From Phaeocystidibacter marisrubri (GTDB lineage: Bacteria > Bacteroidota > Bacteroidia > Flavobacteriales > Schleiferiaceae): a stretch of DNA of 64,000 nucleotides. A model generated the notes under the pieces. The model searched no databases. It saw nothing but the letters and a program-made list of their open reading frames with translations, and had not been told where the DNA came from. Both the position numbers and the translations under genes were made by a program. The DNA is taken from positions 372,001 to 436,000 of the forward strand of contig NZ_WBVQ01000001.1 in assembly GCF_008933165.1 (NCBI RefSeq), read 5' to 3'. Shown piece after piece: positions 27,796 through 36,807 of the stretch (position 1 is the first letter of the stretch; the number at the start of each line of letters is the position of its first letter).

Positions 27796-30264
27796 TTAGG
27801 CTTCGCTACTCTCAGTTTTGCTTTTTGAATCGCGGTAAATCATGAATCCCAGTAGGGCAATGATTCCATAGAACAGAATGCTCATTCCCAAGTCGATTTT
27901 CTCACCCGCATAATATGTTTTCGGCTCAAACACGAATTCTATGGTGTGATTTCCACTTGGAACCACCATAGACCGTAGTAGGTAGTTTACACGGTAGTGA
28001 TCTACCGCTTCACCATCTACATAAGCCTGCCAAGCTTGATTGGTAGGGGTGTAGTAAATTTCAGAGAATACAGCGAGGGCATCACCACCTGAGTTTTGCG
28101 ACTTGTACACCATGTGCTTAGGGTCGTAGGATTCAAGTACAATGGAACGATTTACCGTGCTGTCTGGGGCAAAAACAAAACCATCTATGTTCTCTTGAAG
28201 GGACGATTGAGCAATGACTTCAACTTGAGGGTTGAATTCATCCATGGCTCGCATTTCTTCTACCGTGTTGTCAACAAAGGTCACTGAAGATGGGAACCAA
28301 GCGTTACCACAGGCATTTGGATTCGGAACCGCAACCTTGCCGTTTTGGCCATTTGCTTGAATGAACCACTTTGCATTGAGCATATTGAAACATGAGATAT
28401 TCCCCTTGCTCAACTGTTCGTCAATGAGGTCTTGATATCTCGCTAATTTAGCACCGTGGTAACCACCAATCGACTTGTGATAGTAAGAAGTGTAGCTGTC
28501 GGAAGTCAATCCCGCCGTGGTGTTGAACACGCGGTAGTGAATATCCTTGTCTTTCAAAATCATTTGATCGGCAGCAGATGGAGCGAATGTTTGAGCAAAC
28601 TCTCGTTCTGGCAACCACTCTTCTTTACCCAACTGATCTTTGTCGAATTTCCATAAATCTACCACAACCAATGCTACAATGGCTAGCAGCGCATAGGTAG
28701 GCTTAAGGCTTCCTTTAACATAGAACCAGAGAGCGGCAAAGGTCGCTGCGATGAAGAGTAGGGAAGTAAACGCAGAACTGCGCATCAATGCCTGTCTATC
28801 TCCAATTACTTTCGACATGTCCAGTTGTTGCGCAAATCGGCCATCATTTGCTCCTTCAAAAGAGAAGAAGGCAGGTCCAATGACTGCGAAGAATACGGCT
28901 ATTCCACCCGTTATGTAAAGAGATCTCTTCAGAAGTTTGGTCGATTGTTCACTGCTCAACTTTCCAGAGAAGAGTCGCTCTAAACCCAAAGATGCTACCA
29001 GTGGAATGGTAAAGAACACAATGAGAAGTGCCATGGAAGGAACGCGGAACTTGTCGTACAATGGAAGGTGGTTGAACAGAATTCGGTTGAAGGATTCAAA
29101 GTGATGCCCCCATGCCATGAATACACTGATGACAGTCACACCAAGGAGAGCCCATTTCAATCGATCTTCCATGGCTTGAAATCCAAACACAATCAAGAAG
29201 AACAATACAGCACCCACGTAATAGGCACCGTTTACCAAGCTCTGTTCGCCCCAGTACATCACGCTTCCGGCGTAGCGGTTCGACATTTCAACGGCTTGGT
29301 CGCCGCGAGCTTGCTGACTAAAGTTTCGGTAGAGGAAATCGTAGGTGTCTGTGCCTTCATAGGATTGCTTTGCACCTCCACCCATAATGTTAGGGATGAA
29401 TAATCCCATGGTTTCAAGCGGACTATAGGACCAACTCATGGCATATTCAAAATCGAGGCCTTTGGCTTCTGAATCTCCGCTGTTTTCATTCAAGGCTGAA
29501 TGTCCACCGCGCATGGATTCTTGTGTGTACGTGTACGTGCTCCACAAGTTGCCAATATTGGGTCCAATCGCAATCAATCCAGCAATCATCACCAAACCGA
29601 GGCGCTTGGCAAAGGTGCCAATCACCCCATTTTTTACGGCGTAAACCCCTTCCGTAATGACAATGGCTGCCAAGATAAATGCTGAGTAATAGGTAATCTG
29701 GAAGTGGTTGGTTTGAATGGAAAGGCCAGCACCAATCAGGGTTAGGATTAATCCCAGTTTCCATTTTCCACGAAGCGTGAGTATCACACCCGCTACCAGT
29801 GGAGCGATATATGCTGCTGCGTGTACCTTGGCAATGTGACCAGCGGCAAAGGAAATCACGAAGAATGCAGAAAAGGCAAAGGCCAGAGATCCGGCGACGG
29901 CAATCCATGGTCGGACGCTCAATGCTCGCAGCATGATGAAGAACATGATCATCATCGATGCGAAGATGTAGATACGGCTAGGTTTCCCGAGAAGTGAAAT
30001 CACTTGTTTCAGGTAGGTAATACCGTTGTTCGGATAGTTAGTAGTGATCTGAAATGTTGGCATGCCGCTGAACATGGCATTGGTCCAAAGTGGTTCTTCA
30101 CCGTGGGCCTCGCGATATTCAGAAATTTCATGTCGCTTTGCGAGTCCGAGCATTTCATCATCCTGACTCAGTACTTTTCCAGTGAGAGCAGGGTAGAAGT
30201 AGATGACATTCAATAGGATAAGAGCAAGAATCGGGAGAATCCACGTCTTGAATACGGTCTGCAT
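27796..30264 (-). CDS. YfhO-family polytopic membrane protein
   Basis: 822 residues with a dozen or so membrane spans and a large C-terminal outer domain, ending in a final span (GMSILFYGIIALLGFMIY). N-terminal motifs FYPALTGKVLSQDDEMLG and AMFSGMPTFQI, and the late region LESYDPKHMVYKSQNSGGDALAVFSE and YYTPTNQAWQAYVDGE, are typical of YfhO. The family belongs to the GT-C-like glycosyltransferases and is linked to lipid-anchored or teichoic-type glycan modification in Firmicutes; the role in Bacteroidota is not known. It is cotranscribed with the GT2 gene. Confidence 0.88.
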   Translation of the reverse strand: MQTVFKTWILPILALILLNVIYFYPALTGKVLSQDDEMLGLAKRHEISEYREAHGEEPLWTNAMFSGMPTFQITTNYPNNGITYLKQVISLLGKPSRIYIFASMMIMFFIMLRALSVRPWIAVAGSLAFAFSAFFVISFAAGHIAKVHAAAYIAPLVAGVILTLRGKWKLGLILTLIGAGLSIQTNHFQITYYSAFILAAIVITEGVYAVKNGVIGTFAKRLGLVMIAGLIAIGPNIGNLWSTYTYTQESMRGGHSALNENSGDSEAKGLDFEYAMSWSYSPLETMGLFIPNIMGGGAKQSYEGTDTYDFLYRNFSQQARGDQAVEMSNRYAGSVMYWGEQSLVNGAYYVGAVLFFLIVFGFQAMEDRLKWALLGVTVISVFMAWGHHFESFNRILFNHLPLYDKFRVPSMALLIVFFTIPLVASLGLERLFSGKLSSEQSTKLLKRSLYITGGIAVFFAVIGPAFFSFEGANDGRFAQQLDMSKVIGDRQALMRSSAFTSLLFIAATFAALWFYVKGSLKPTYALLAIVALVVVDLWKFDKDQLGKEEWLPEREFAQTFAPSAADQMILKDKDIHYRVFNTTAGLTSDSYTSYYHKSIGGYHGAKLARYQDLIDEQLSKGNISCFNMLNAKWFIQANGQNGKVAVPNPNACGNAWFPSSVTFVDNTVEEMRAMDEFNPQVEVIAQSSLQENIDGFVFAPDSTVNRSIVLESYDPKHMVYKSQNSGGDALAVFSEIYYTPTNQAWQAYVDGEAVDHYRVNYLLRSMVVPSGNHTIEFVFEPKTYYAGEKIDLGMSILFYGIIALLGFMIYRDSKSKTESSEA

Positions 30265-30368
30265 AAACTAGGCGTTTATTTTGTTCGATAACATTGTGAA
30301 CAATAGTACGGATAATTCTTTTCTTGCAGTACTCTTAGAGAACATCAATAACTACAGAATCGTCAATT

Positions 30369-31205
30369 TTGAAACTGCCTGAATTTATCATTGGAGGTGC
30401 TCCAAAGTGTGGAACGAGCTCGCTGTACTTCTGGCTAGCTGCGCATCCGGAGGTATATGGCTCTCCCGTTAAAGAGACCTTCTTTTACTCCGATGCCAAG
30501 AATAATTTTGGACCCGGCCCACACTGTTCAAAGGACGACGTTTCTGTTTATGCGAAGTATTTCCAAGCAGCTTCAGCTCATCAAAAGGCGTTTGAAGCAA
30601 CGGCGCATTATCTGTACTGCGACAATGCTCGAACGGAATTGATGAATCTTCCCACTCAACCCAAAATGATTTTCTTGCTTCGAGAGCCCAGCATGCAAAT
30701 GTTCTCTCACTACCGCATGATTCGCTATCGTTTGAACGGGAAGCAAACCACATTTGAAGATTACTGTAAAAAAGAGGATTGGCATCGTTTGGCCGACTAC
30801 TCATTGCATTTGTCGAAGTGGCTAGAACAATGGGGACATGAGCGAGTACGCGTGTATCTCTTTGAAGATTTGATGCGCAATAAAGAAGCCGTTCTCTCTG
30901 ATATTTCTAACTTCTTAGACATCGATTCGGATTTTTATTCCAACTTCGACTTTGAACATCGCAACAAGACGGTTAAGATAAAATCAGGTGGCTTGCACCA
31001 ATTTGGATTGAAGGTTCAGCGTTACATTCCTCATGGAGTTCAAAAACTACTCCTTCCTCTTTATATGAAGTTCAATTCAGATGTACTTCCTGAAATGACC
31101 GATGCAGAGCGTGCTTTGTTAGCAACGTTGAAATCGGAAAAGAGGGCGGACAGAGAGGAGTTGCAACAGCTCATTCCCTATTTGCCTTTACAATTATGGG
31201 ATTGA
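30369..31205 (+). CDS. Sulfotransferase (PAPS-dependent, heparan-sulfate type)
   Basis: 278 residues. P-loop FIIGGAPKCGTSSLYFWLA at the N-terminus (PAPS 5' site), 3' site FLLREPSMQMFSHYRM, and YLFEDLMRNKEAVLSDISNFL. It is similar in layout to the sulfotransferase-1 domain of sugar sulfotransferases. The start is TTG at 30369: a TAG stop lies a few codons upstream in frame and no ATG precedes the conserved N-terminus. It is the first gene of a pair with the flippase, 12 bases apart, and is divergent from the YfhO gene. Likely role: sulfation of a surface polysaccharide (inference). Confidence 0.85.
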   Translation: MKLPEFIIGGAPKCGTSSLYFWLAAHPEVYGSPVKETFFYSDAKNNFGPGPHCSKDDVSVYAKYFQAASAHQKAFEATAHYLYCDNARTELMNLPTQPKMIFLLREPSMQMFSHYRMIRYRLNGKQTTFEDYCKKEDWHRLADYSLHLSKWLEQWGHERVRVYLFEDLMRNKEAVLSDISNFLDIDSDFYSNFDFEHRNKTVKIKSGGLHQFGLKVQRYIPHGVQKLLLPLYMKFNSDVLPEMTDAERALLATLKSEKRADREELQQLIPYLPLQLWD

Positions 31206-31217
31206 TTCGTCCACTTC

Positions 31218-32687
31218 ATGGGTAAAATCAGAAAACAGAGTGTCCTCAACCTCATTGGTCTTCAGCTGGGTCAAGTAATTGGCCTTGTGAATAAGGGGAT
31301 TCTCTTTCCACTCATCTTTATCGATACCAAAGAGTATTGGGGATTGATTGAGCTGTATTATGGCTATTCCATGATGATTGTTCCCTTGATTCAATTTGGG
31401 AATACGCGAATTATCACCCGCTTGCTGCCTAGGTTCACCACTAAAGCGGAAGCCTTGCTCGGGTTCGTGTTCAAGCGAATGACCTTGAACGCCATTCTAG
31501 GATTTGGCCTCTTACTCATCTTCCCACAGGAAATTGCCAACTTCACAAAGGACAGTGACCTCTTTCTGAGTTACTACCACTTGTTTGTGATTATGATTGG
31601 AGCTGTGTTTATGTTCGATTTGGGACAGTCGATAGCAACGGCACGTCATCAATCACATATTCCACTTTGGGTGAATAATATCACACTGCGACTTTCTTCC
31701 ACTGCGGTTTTGCTATCTCAGTACTTTTATGGCTTCAGTATGCCGGTCTTTCTATCGGTAATGATTGGTGTCTATGTTCTAAACTTCGGTATTCTACTGT
31801 TCTATATCCTTCGCAAGGAGAAGGTGGAGTTGAATACCGATGTGTTTGCGAAAGAAGAGAAGCGTGAGTTCGTGAAATTTGGAAGAGTGATAGGTCTTAC
31901 CAACGTGAGTTCTACTGCACAGAGTCAGATTATGACTGCTATAGTTGGGGGGGCATTTGGACTTGAGATCGTGGCGATTTTTGCCTTTGCGAAGAACATT
32001 TATTCTGTGGTTGAGATGCCCGGTCGCGCAGTGATGAACGCCACTACATCCACGGTTTCCATGATGATGGGAAATCATGAAATGGATAAAGTGGAAGGAG
32101 TGTACAAGAAATCAAGTCTTTCCCAATTCTTCCTGGGTGTTTTTATTCTCAGTTTGATTTTGGTGAACATTGATATTCTCTTGAATTTTTTCAAGGACGA
32201 TAGTTACTACATCGCAAAGACTCTGATCCTCATAATGGGCTTGGGTAAGCTGTTTGATTACATCTCTGGAGTGAATGCCAACATCATTTCTAATTCCGAT
32301 TTTTATCAATTCAACTTGTATTTCGGAATAGGGAATTTGGTGTTCCAGATCGCATTGGCGTATTTCCTCATCGATGAATATGGTTTAGTGGGAATTGCAC
32401 TCGCGCTTGCGATGACACTTGTTTTGAGTAATGTGGTGCGAAGTGTTTTCGTTTACATGAAATTTAAAATTCACGGCTTTGAGAAGAGACATGTACCACT
32501 TCTGCTGTTTGGTGCTGTAATTCTCGCGATTGCACTAGTCCCATTTCCCATTACTTACACCACAACCATCCTTAAAGATGTGGTGATACTCATAGCAACG
32601 CTGTTGTACTTGAAATTCTTTAGTCCGCTTCAAGAGTTTTCAGTCATGTTACAGAAGCTACCTCTCCTCGGAAAACTTTTTAACTAG
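31218..32687 (+). CDS. Wzx-like flippase / polysaccharide biosynthesis membrane protein
   Basis: 489 residues with about 12-14 hydrophobic spans over the full length and no soluble domain. It fits the MOP superfamily flippases that move lipid-linked oligosaccharides across the inner membrane: N-terminal SVLNLIGLQLGQVIGLVNKGILFP divided as usual, then a repeat of the fold after residue 230 (VIGLTNVSSTAQSQIMTAIVG). It lies directly after the sulfotransferase gene, so sulfated repeat units may be its cargo. No polymerase or chain-length gene is visible close by. Confidence 0.85.
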   Translation: MGKIRKQSVLNLIGLQLGQVIGLVNKGILFPLIFIDTKEYWGLIELYYGYSMMIVPLIQFGNTRIITRLLPRFTTKAEALLGFVFKRMTLNAILGFGLLLIFPQEIANFTKDSDLFLSYYHLFVIMIGAVFMFDLGQSIATARHQSHIPLWVNNITLRLSSTAVLLSQYFYGFSMPVFLSVMIGVYVLNFGILLFYILRKEKVELNTDVFAKEEKREFVKFGRVIGLTNVSSTAQSQIMTAIVGGAFGLEIVAIFAFAKNIYSVVEMPGRAVMNATTSTVSMMMGNHEMDKVEGVYKKSSLSQFFLGVFILSLILVNIDILLNFFKDDSYYIAKTLILIMGLGKLFDYISGVNANIISNSDFYQFNLYFGIGNLVFQIALAYFLIDEYGLVGIALALAMTLVLSNVVRSVFVYMKFKIHGFEKRHVPLLLFGAVILAIALVPFPITYTTTILKDVVILIATLLYLKFFSPLQEFSVMLQKLPLLGKLFN

Positions 32688-32806
32688 TACTGTTACTCAT
32701 CGAATAAGCTGGAAGAATAATGGGGGAGATGAATTCTCGTTGAACGTGAATAATTCTACCCATCGTTTTTTATCTTACATACGTTATCTCTCTAAACGAC
32801 TGTGTC

Positions 32807-35248
32807 TTGAAGACCCTTTTCACAACAATTTTTGTTTGCTTCTCTCTGCTGCTATTTGGACAATCTTCCAGTGGAGATGCTTTGGTGGGAACAGGAACCT
32901 CCTCGTCTTACCCTCAAAGCACAGGTAGCTCTCTTTCCAATTTGAATTATCCTTTCACCGTTTCATTTTGGATGAAGCTCAATGCCTTCTCGAGTTCAAA
33001 TAACCCCATCTTTTGTTCCAGTGTGATTTCTGGTGGATATTCTGGGATACGAATTGCTTATAACTCAAGCGGTGAGATAACGGTTTCAACAGGAAACAAC
33101 AATGGATTCACCTCCTTTGGTAGAAGGACCATCACCGCAGCAGCTCCAGGAGTTATTGGGAAATGGGTACATGTAGCTGTGAATATGACGGGGCCAACCA
33201 CGGGTTCAATCTATTTGAATGGAAGAAGTCTAACAACTGCAACGAGTGGAACAGGACCTTCTACTTATCACCGTCCAGCTACAGGAACTGTGGGAGTGGG
33301 GATGATGGTAAATCAACAGGCTACCAATTACTTGAATGGTCAGTTGGATGAAATGTCTGTTTGGTCACGCACCCTTACGCTTGCAGAAATCCGACAACTC
33401 ATGTGTCAGAAGCTTCGAGGCAACGAAATAGGACTTGAAGCGTATTGGAGAATGGATGGCACATCCACTACTATTCCAGATTTATCTCCTAACAATAACG
33501 ACTTGACGTACACCGCGGGGTCGGGATTTTCTAAAGGGATTTCAGCCGCTCCGCTGGGTGATACTAGTGTTTACTTTTATGGGATCGGAACAGTTACCAT
33601 GACTTCGCCAAGTGGCGTTTCACTAACCGTTTCTAATAATACGGGAGCGCCTGACGGCGTACATGCTTACTTCATTGGTGCTCATCCAGATCAAGATCAA
33701 GGTATTGGCTCATTGTGTGATACCATTGGTCACTTTGGTCGGTTTATCGCTACCAATCCGGCGCAGCCTAATATCTCTGGACAGGTGTATATCAATCCTC
33801 CTATGTCCTCTATCTATTCCAGGGCACCGGCGAATATGGGAACATGGTCTACCACTGCCGTTACTCAAACCCTGTACTTTTCCGATATCTATCGTGAGTT
33901 TCTATTCGATCCAGGCCAGTTTGCCGATTTGGAGTTGGGGCCTTATCCGGCCTGTGATTCAAGTATGCTCACTGCACCTCCGGTGGTGGGGGGAACCTTC
34001 CTCTGGAGTACGGGACAAACTACACGGAGAATTCAGAACCCGGGACCAGGAAGGCATTGGCTGACACTTACAACCAATTGTAAAACCGTAACCGACACCT
34101 TTGAGGTTTTTAGAGATACTGTCCTTGATGGGAATGCTTTGCCAGATTCGGCGTTTATGTGCGGGAACATAGGTTCAATTTCGGTCTATCCCTATGTGAA
34201 TCGACCGCCTATTGATACTGTGTATTGGACTGATGGGGTGAGCGGAGTAACACGAACGGTGAGTCAGCCGGGTTGGTACTATGCCTACACAGGGCAGTCT
34301 AATTCGTGTTGGTATTACGATTCGATTTATGTTGCATCTGCTCAAAGTCAGAATTTCTCATTGGGAAATGATACCACGATATGTATTGGTGATGCCATTA
34401 CTTTATCCATACCCAACTCAGCTCAAAATATCACTTGGAGCACTGGGAGTTCCGCAAATTCCATCACGGCTTCCCAACCGGGAACCTATTGGGTGACCTT
34501 TGAATGGAACTCTTGCTCTATGGCTGATTCACTTACCCTAACTACAACGAGCATTACTGCTTCCGTTACGGATACCAGTACCTTCTGTACAGGAGGTAGT
34601 GTTGTCTTGTCGGTGGCCGCTGCTGGAATGGACAGTGCCTATTGGTCCAACGGCCAATCTGGAACCTCCATTACAGTAACCAGTGGAGGAACATACTGGG
34701 TGCAAGCTTTCAATGGAGGCTGTTTTGATTACGATACCGCTTATGTATTTGAGCTTACTGGGTTGACCAATGCTCCCGATGTGTCGGTTAACTTGTGTCG
34801 GAATGAATCGGTGGATTTGACTGTGCGCGGAGTCATTGACGATCTCTACATCAATAACATTACGTGGTCTAACGGTGATGTGGGGGAATCTACAACCGTT
34901 ACTACGCCAGGAATTTATACAGCAACAGGAACAACGCCATGTGGTTCCTATAATGTTGATTTCTTTGTAGACGAAGTAATCTGTGAACCCATCGTTTATT
35001 TCCCAACGGCGTTCACCCCTAATGGAGATGGACTCAATGACGTATTTGAATTCAGGTTTGAAGGTGTAGCTGAATTCCGGTTGGTGATTGTTGACCGCTG
35101 GGGGAACGTAGTGTTTGAGACAACAACCAATGGCGATTACTGGAATGCGGATGGTTCTCCGCTAGGTGTCTATTCGTATATCCTGACGGGAAAGTCGTAC
35201 ATCGACGAGACCTTTACCCGTTCAGGATATGTAACCTTGTTGAGGTAA
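32807..35248 (+). CDS. T9SS type B surface protein with LamG domain and five W-S-x-G repeats
   Basis: 813 residues. The start is TTG at 32807, which opens the signal peptide MKTLFTTIFVCFSLLLFGQ. Residues ~45-215 form a LamG/concanavalin-like jelly roll (YPFTVSFWMKLNAF, YLNGRSL, LDEMSVWSRTLTLAEIRQLM). A middle region is followed by five repeats centred on W400, W474, W544, W613 and W687 (WST/WTD/WSN plus G, then PG-x-Y-W), spaced 69-74 residues. Residues ~730-813 are the gliding-motility-type C-terminal domain (FPTAFTPNGDGLNDVF, RWGNVVFE, YSYILTGKS), the type B sorting signal. It is probably a glycan-binding surface adhesin. Confidence 0.88.
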   Translation: MKTLFTTIFVCFSLLLFGQSSSGDALVGTGTSSSYPQSTGSSLSNLNYPFTVSFWMKLNAFSSSNNPIFCSSVISGGYSGIRIAYNSSGEITVSTGNNNGFTSFGRRTITAAAPGVIGKWVHVAVNMTGPTTGSIYLNGRSLTTATSGTGPSTYHRPATGTVGVGMMVNQQATNYLNGQLDEMSVWSRTLTLAEIRQLMCQKLRGNEIGLEAYWRMDGTSTTIPDLSPNNNDLTYTAGSGFSKGISAAPLGDTSVYFYGIGTVTMTSPSGVSLTVSNNTGAPDGVHAYFIGAHPDQDQGIGSLCDTIGHFGRFIATNPAQPNISGQVYINPPMSSIYSRAPANMGTWSTTAVTQTLYFSDIYREFLFDPGQFADLELGPYPACDSSMLTAPPVVGGTFLWSTGQTTRRIQNPGPGRHWLTLTTNCKTVTDTFEVFRDTVLDGNALPDSAFMCGNIGSISVYPYVNRPPIDTVYWTDGVSGVTRTVSQPGWYYAYTGQSNSCWYYDSIYVASAQSQNFSLGNDTTICIGDAITLSIPNSAQNITWSTGSSANSITASQPGTYWVTFEWNSCSMADSLTLTTTSITASVTDTSTFCTGGSVVLSVAAAGMDSAYWSNGQSGTSITVTSGGTYWVQAFNGGCFDYDTAYVFELTGLTNAPDVSVNLCRNESVDLTVRGVIDDLYINNITWSNGDVGESTTVTTPGIYTATGTTPCGSYNVDFFVDEVICEPIVYFPTAFTPNGDGLNDVFEFRFEGVAEFRLVIVDRWGNVVFETTTNGDYWNADGSPLGVYSYILTGKSYIDETFTRSGYVTLLR

Positions 35249-35692
35249 TTACTTGCTAGATCGCGTCCAGATGGTACTTCTACCAATCAAGCTAAACCCA
35301 ATGTAGCCCTTTAGGAAAAGCTTTCCGTCGTTTTGGATATAGCCATAAAGTGAATAGGTACTTCCAGAACGCGGATCGTAAATTTCACCGTCGTCGTACT
35401 CTTGATCGTCGGCATCCCAAACGAGATTTTTGAGGATGTTAATTCCGATTACTCGTCGGTTGCGAAGGCTTTCGTCCGGGTTGTTGTTATCTCTATTGGG
35501 AGAAGAACCGTCTTCTTCTTTGTCGTTTTTCAACCAAATGATCTTTCCGAAATACTTGCCATTTTGCTTGTAGATTTCAACCTTGGCATCTCCAGGTTCA
35601 TTGAGCCACACACCTAAAATGGCGTCTGGGTTTTGTGCAAGTGCTGAGAGGCTAATAAATAAACTTGCAACCAGTGTTAGGGCATACTTCAT
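35249..35692 (-). CDS. DUF2147 secreted protein
   Basis: 147 residues. Signal peptide ends SLSALAQ, then NPDAILGVWLNEPGDAKVEIYKQ and the family signature KNLVWDADDQEYDDGEIYDP with GSTYSLYGYI. DUF2147 proteins are small lipocalin-like periplasmic proteins common in Bacteroidota and Proteobacteria; their function is not known. The gene is convergent with the T9SS type B gene and their stop codons abut with no gap. AATATTG, a weak promoter-like box, ends 4 bases before the ATG. Confidence 0.88.
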   Translation of the reverse strand: MKYALTLVASLFISLSALAQNPDAILGVWLNEPGDAKVEIYKQNGKYFGKIIWLKNDKEEDGSSPNRDNNNPDESLRNRRVIGINILKNLVWDADDQEYDDGEIYDPRSGSTYSLYGYIQNDGKLFLKGYIGFSLIGRSTIWTRSSK

Positions 35693-35780
35693 AGTGCAAT
35701 ATTCAGTTTTAAATGATGTTCTCTAAGGTAGAAGTTCTAAAAGGGAATTGAAAAGTGGAAGAGCAAGAAAAAATACGGTT

Positions 35781-35813
35781 TTTGAAGACTTTCACTTCTC
35801 AACCCTATCTTCG
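35781..35813 (+). promoter_or_regulatory. Candidate promoter of the methionine-rich lipoprotein
   Basis: TTTG at 35781-35784, a 21-base spacer and TATCTTCG at 35806-35813 (one mismatch from TAnnTTTG). The leader to the ATG at 35843 is 29 bases. Confidence 0.45.
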
Positions 35814-35842
35814 CCATGCCAGAATAACTAATTACAACATTG

Positions 35843-36751
35843 ATGACTCTAAGATCTGCACTCGCATGGGTTCCTGCTGTAGGCGCCATGCTATTTTTGA
35901 GTTCTTGTTCGCAAGAACCTACTACCCTTCGCCTTAATCTCAACGAGAATTACAAGGCAACAACTACCTCGGAATTAGACATGAAAGTAGCAATCACCAA
36001 CCTTATGAACAATGAGGTGAAGGAGATGAATACTCAAATGGAATTCGCCTTGGGTATTGAAGGAATGGCTCCCACAGAAGAGGGGAACCAATTGATGAAA
36101 ATGACCATCGGTAGAGTTCAAATGGATATGTCAATGGACACCATGAATGTGAACTACGATAGTGATAATGTGGATCATGAGTTGTCTAATGAAGAAAAGA
36201 CCTATCACTCTATGGTGGGTTCTGAGATTGAAATGGAATTGACCGATCGCGGAAACCTTGTAGGCATCGCGAACATGGAATCATTCGTTGACAATATGAT
36301 TGACAAAATGGGCTATGCAGATTCTGCTCAAGCTCCAATGATTAAGGCAATGATGATGAATCAAATGACCGGTGATCAGATTCAATCTCAATTTGGCTTG
36401 AACAACATGTCCTACCCAGAAGAAGCCGTTGAAGTAGGCTCAACTTGGGTGACGGATGTAGCAATGCAAAGCGTTATGCCGTTGAATGTGGTAACCAATT
36501 ACACTGTAAAAGAAATTACTGAAACGACAGTTGTACTTTCATCAGAAGGTGTGGCTGAAGTGGCTGAAGGTGGTATGCCGGGAGTTGAAATCAGTGGAAC
36601 CATGAATGGAACCATGACCATTGATAAAGCTACGGGCTGGATTCAATCGTCAGAGGGAACTATGGACTTCACTTCTCAAATCAATATGGGCGCCAACAAC
36701 ATGGAAATGAAGATTGGTGGTGGATATAAAATGAGTACTACGGTAGAGTAA
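35843..36751 (+). CDS. Methionine-rich lipoprotein, DUF6263-like
   Basis: 302 residues from the ATG at 35843 (a TTG precedes it). The lipobox is FLSSC, so it is a lipoprotein. I count 34 Met, about 11%, spread through the mature part in clusters such as MIKAMMMNQM and VQMDMSMDTM. The second half has the strand-rich TVKEITETTVVLSSEGVAEV and TIDKATGWIQSSEGTMDF typical of DUF6263 proteins, whose function is unknown. The Met content could serve metal (copper) binding or oxidant scavenging, or only reflect local composition. It is transcribed alone and ended by a strong terminator. Confidence 0.78.
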   Translation: MTLRSALAWVPAVGAMLFLSSCSQEPTTLRLNLNENYKATTTSELDMKVAITNLMNNEVKEMNTQMEFALGIEGMAPTEEGNQLMKMTIGRVQMDMSMDTMNVNYDSDNVDHELSNEEKTYHSMVGSEIEMELTDRGNLVGIANMESFVDNMIDKMGYADSAQAPMIKAMMMNQMTGDQIQSQFGLNNMSYPEEAVEVGSTWVTDVAMQSVMPLNVVTNYTVKEITETTVVLSSEGVAEVAEGGMPGVEISGTMNGTMTIDKATGWIQSSEGTMDFTSQINMGANNMEMKIGGGYKMSTTVE

Positions 36752-36777
36752 GTCCTCCATTTTTGGAAGCAAAATAA

Positions 36778-36807
36778 AATCCCGACTCATCGAGTCGGGA
36801 TTTTTTT
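36778..36807. terminator. Bidirectional terminator between the lipoprotein and the YihY gene
   Basis: 11-bp perfect stem (36778-36788 with 36792-36802), 3-base loop and a run of seven T to 36807. It overlaps the stop codon of the YihY gene. Confidence 0.88.

Noticed and set aside
30293-30304. ATTGT-GA-ACAAT inverted repeat between divergent genes
   Set aside because: Too short and AT-rich to claim as an operator without further copies.
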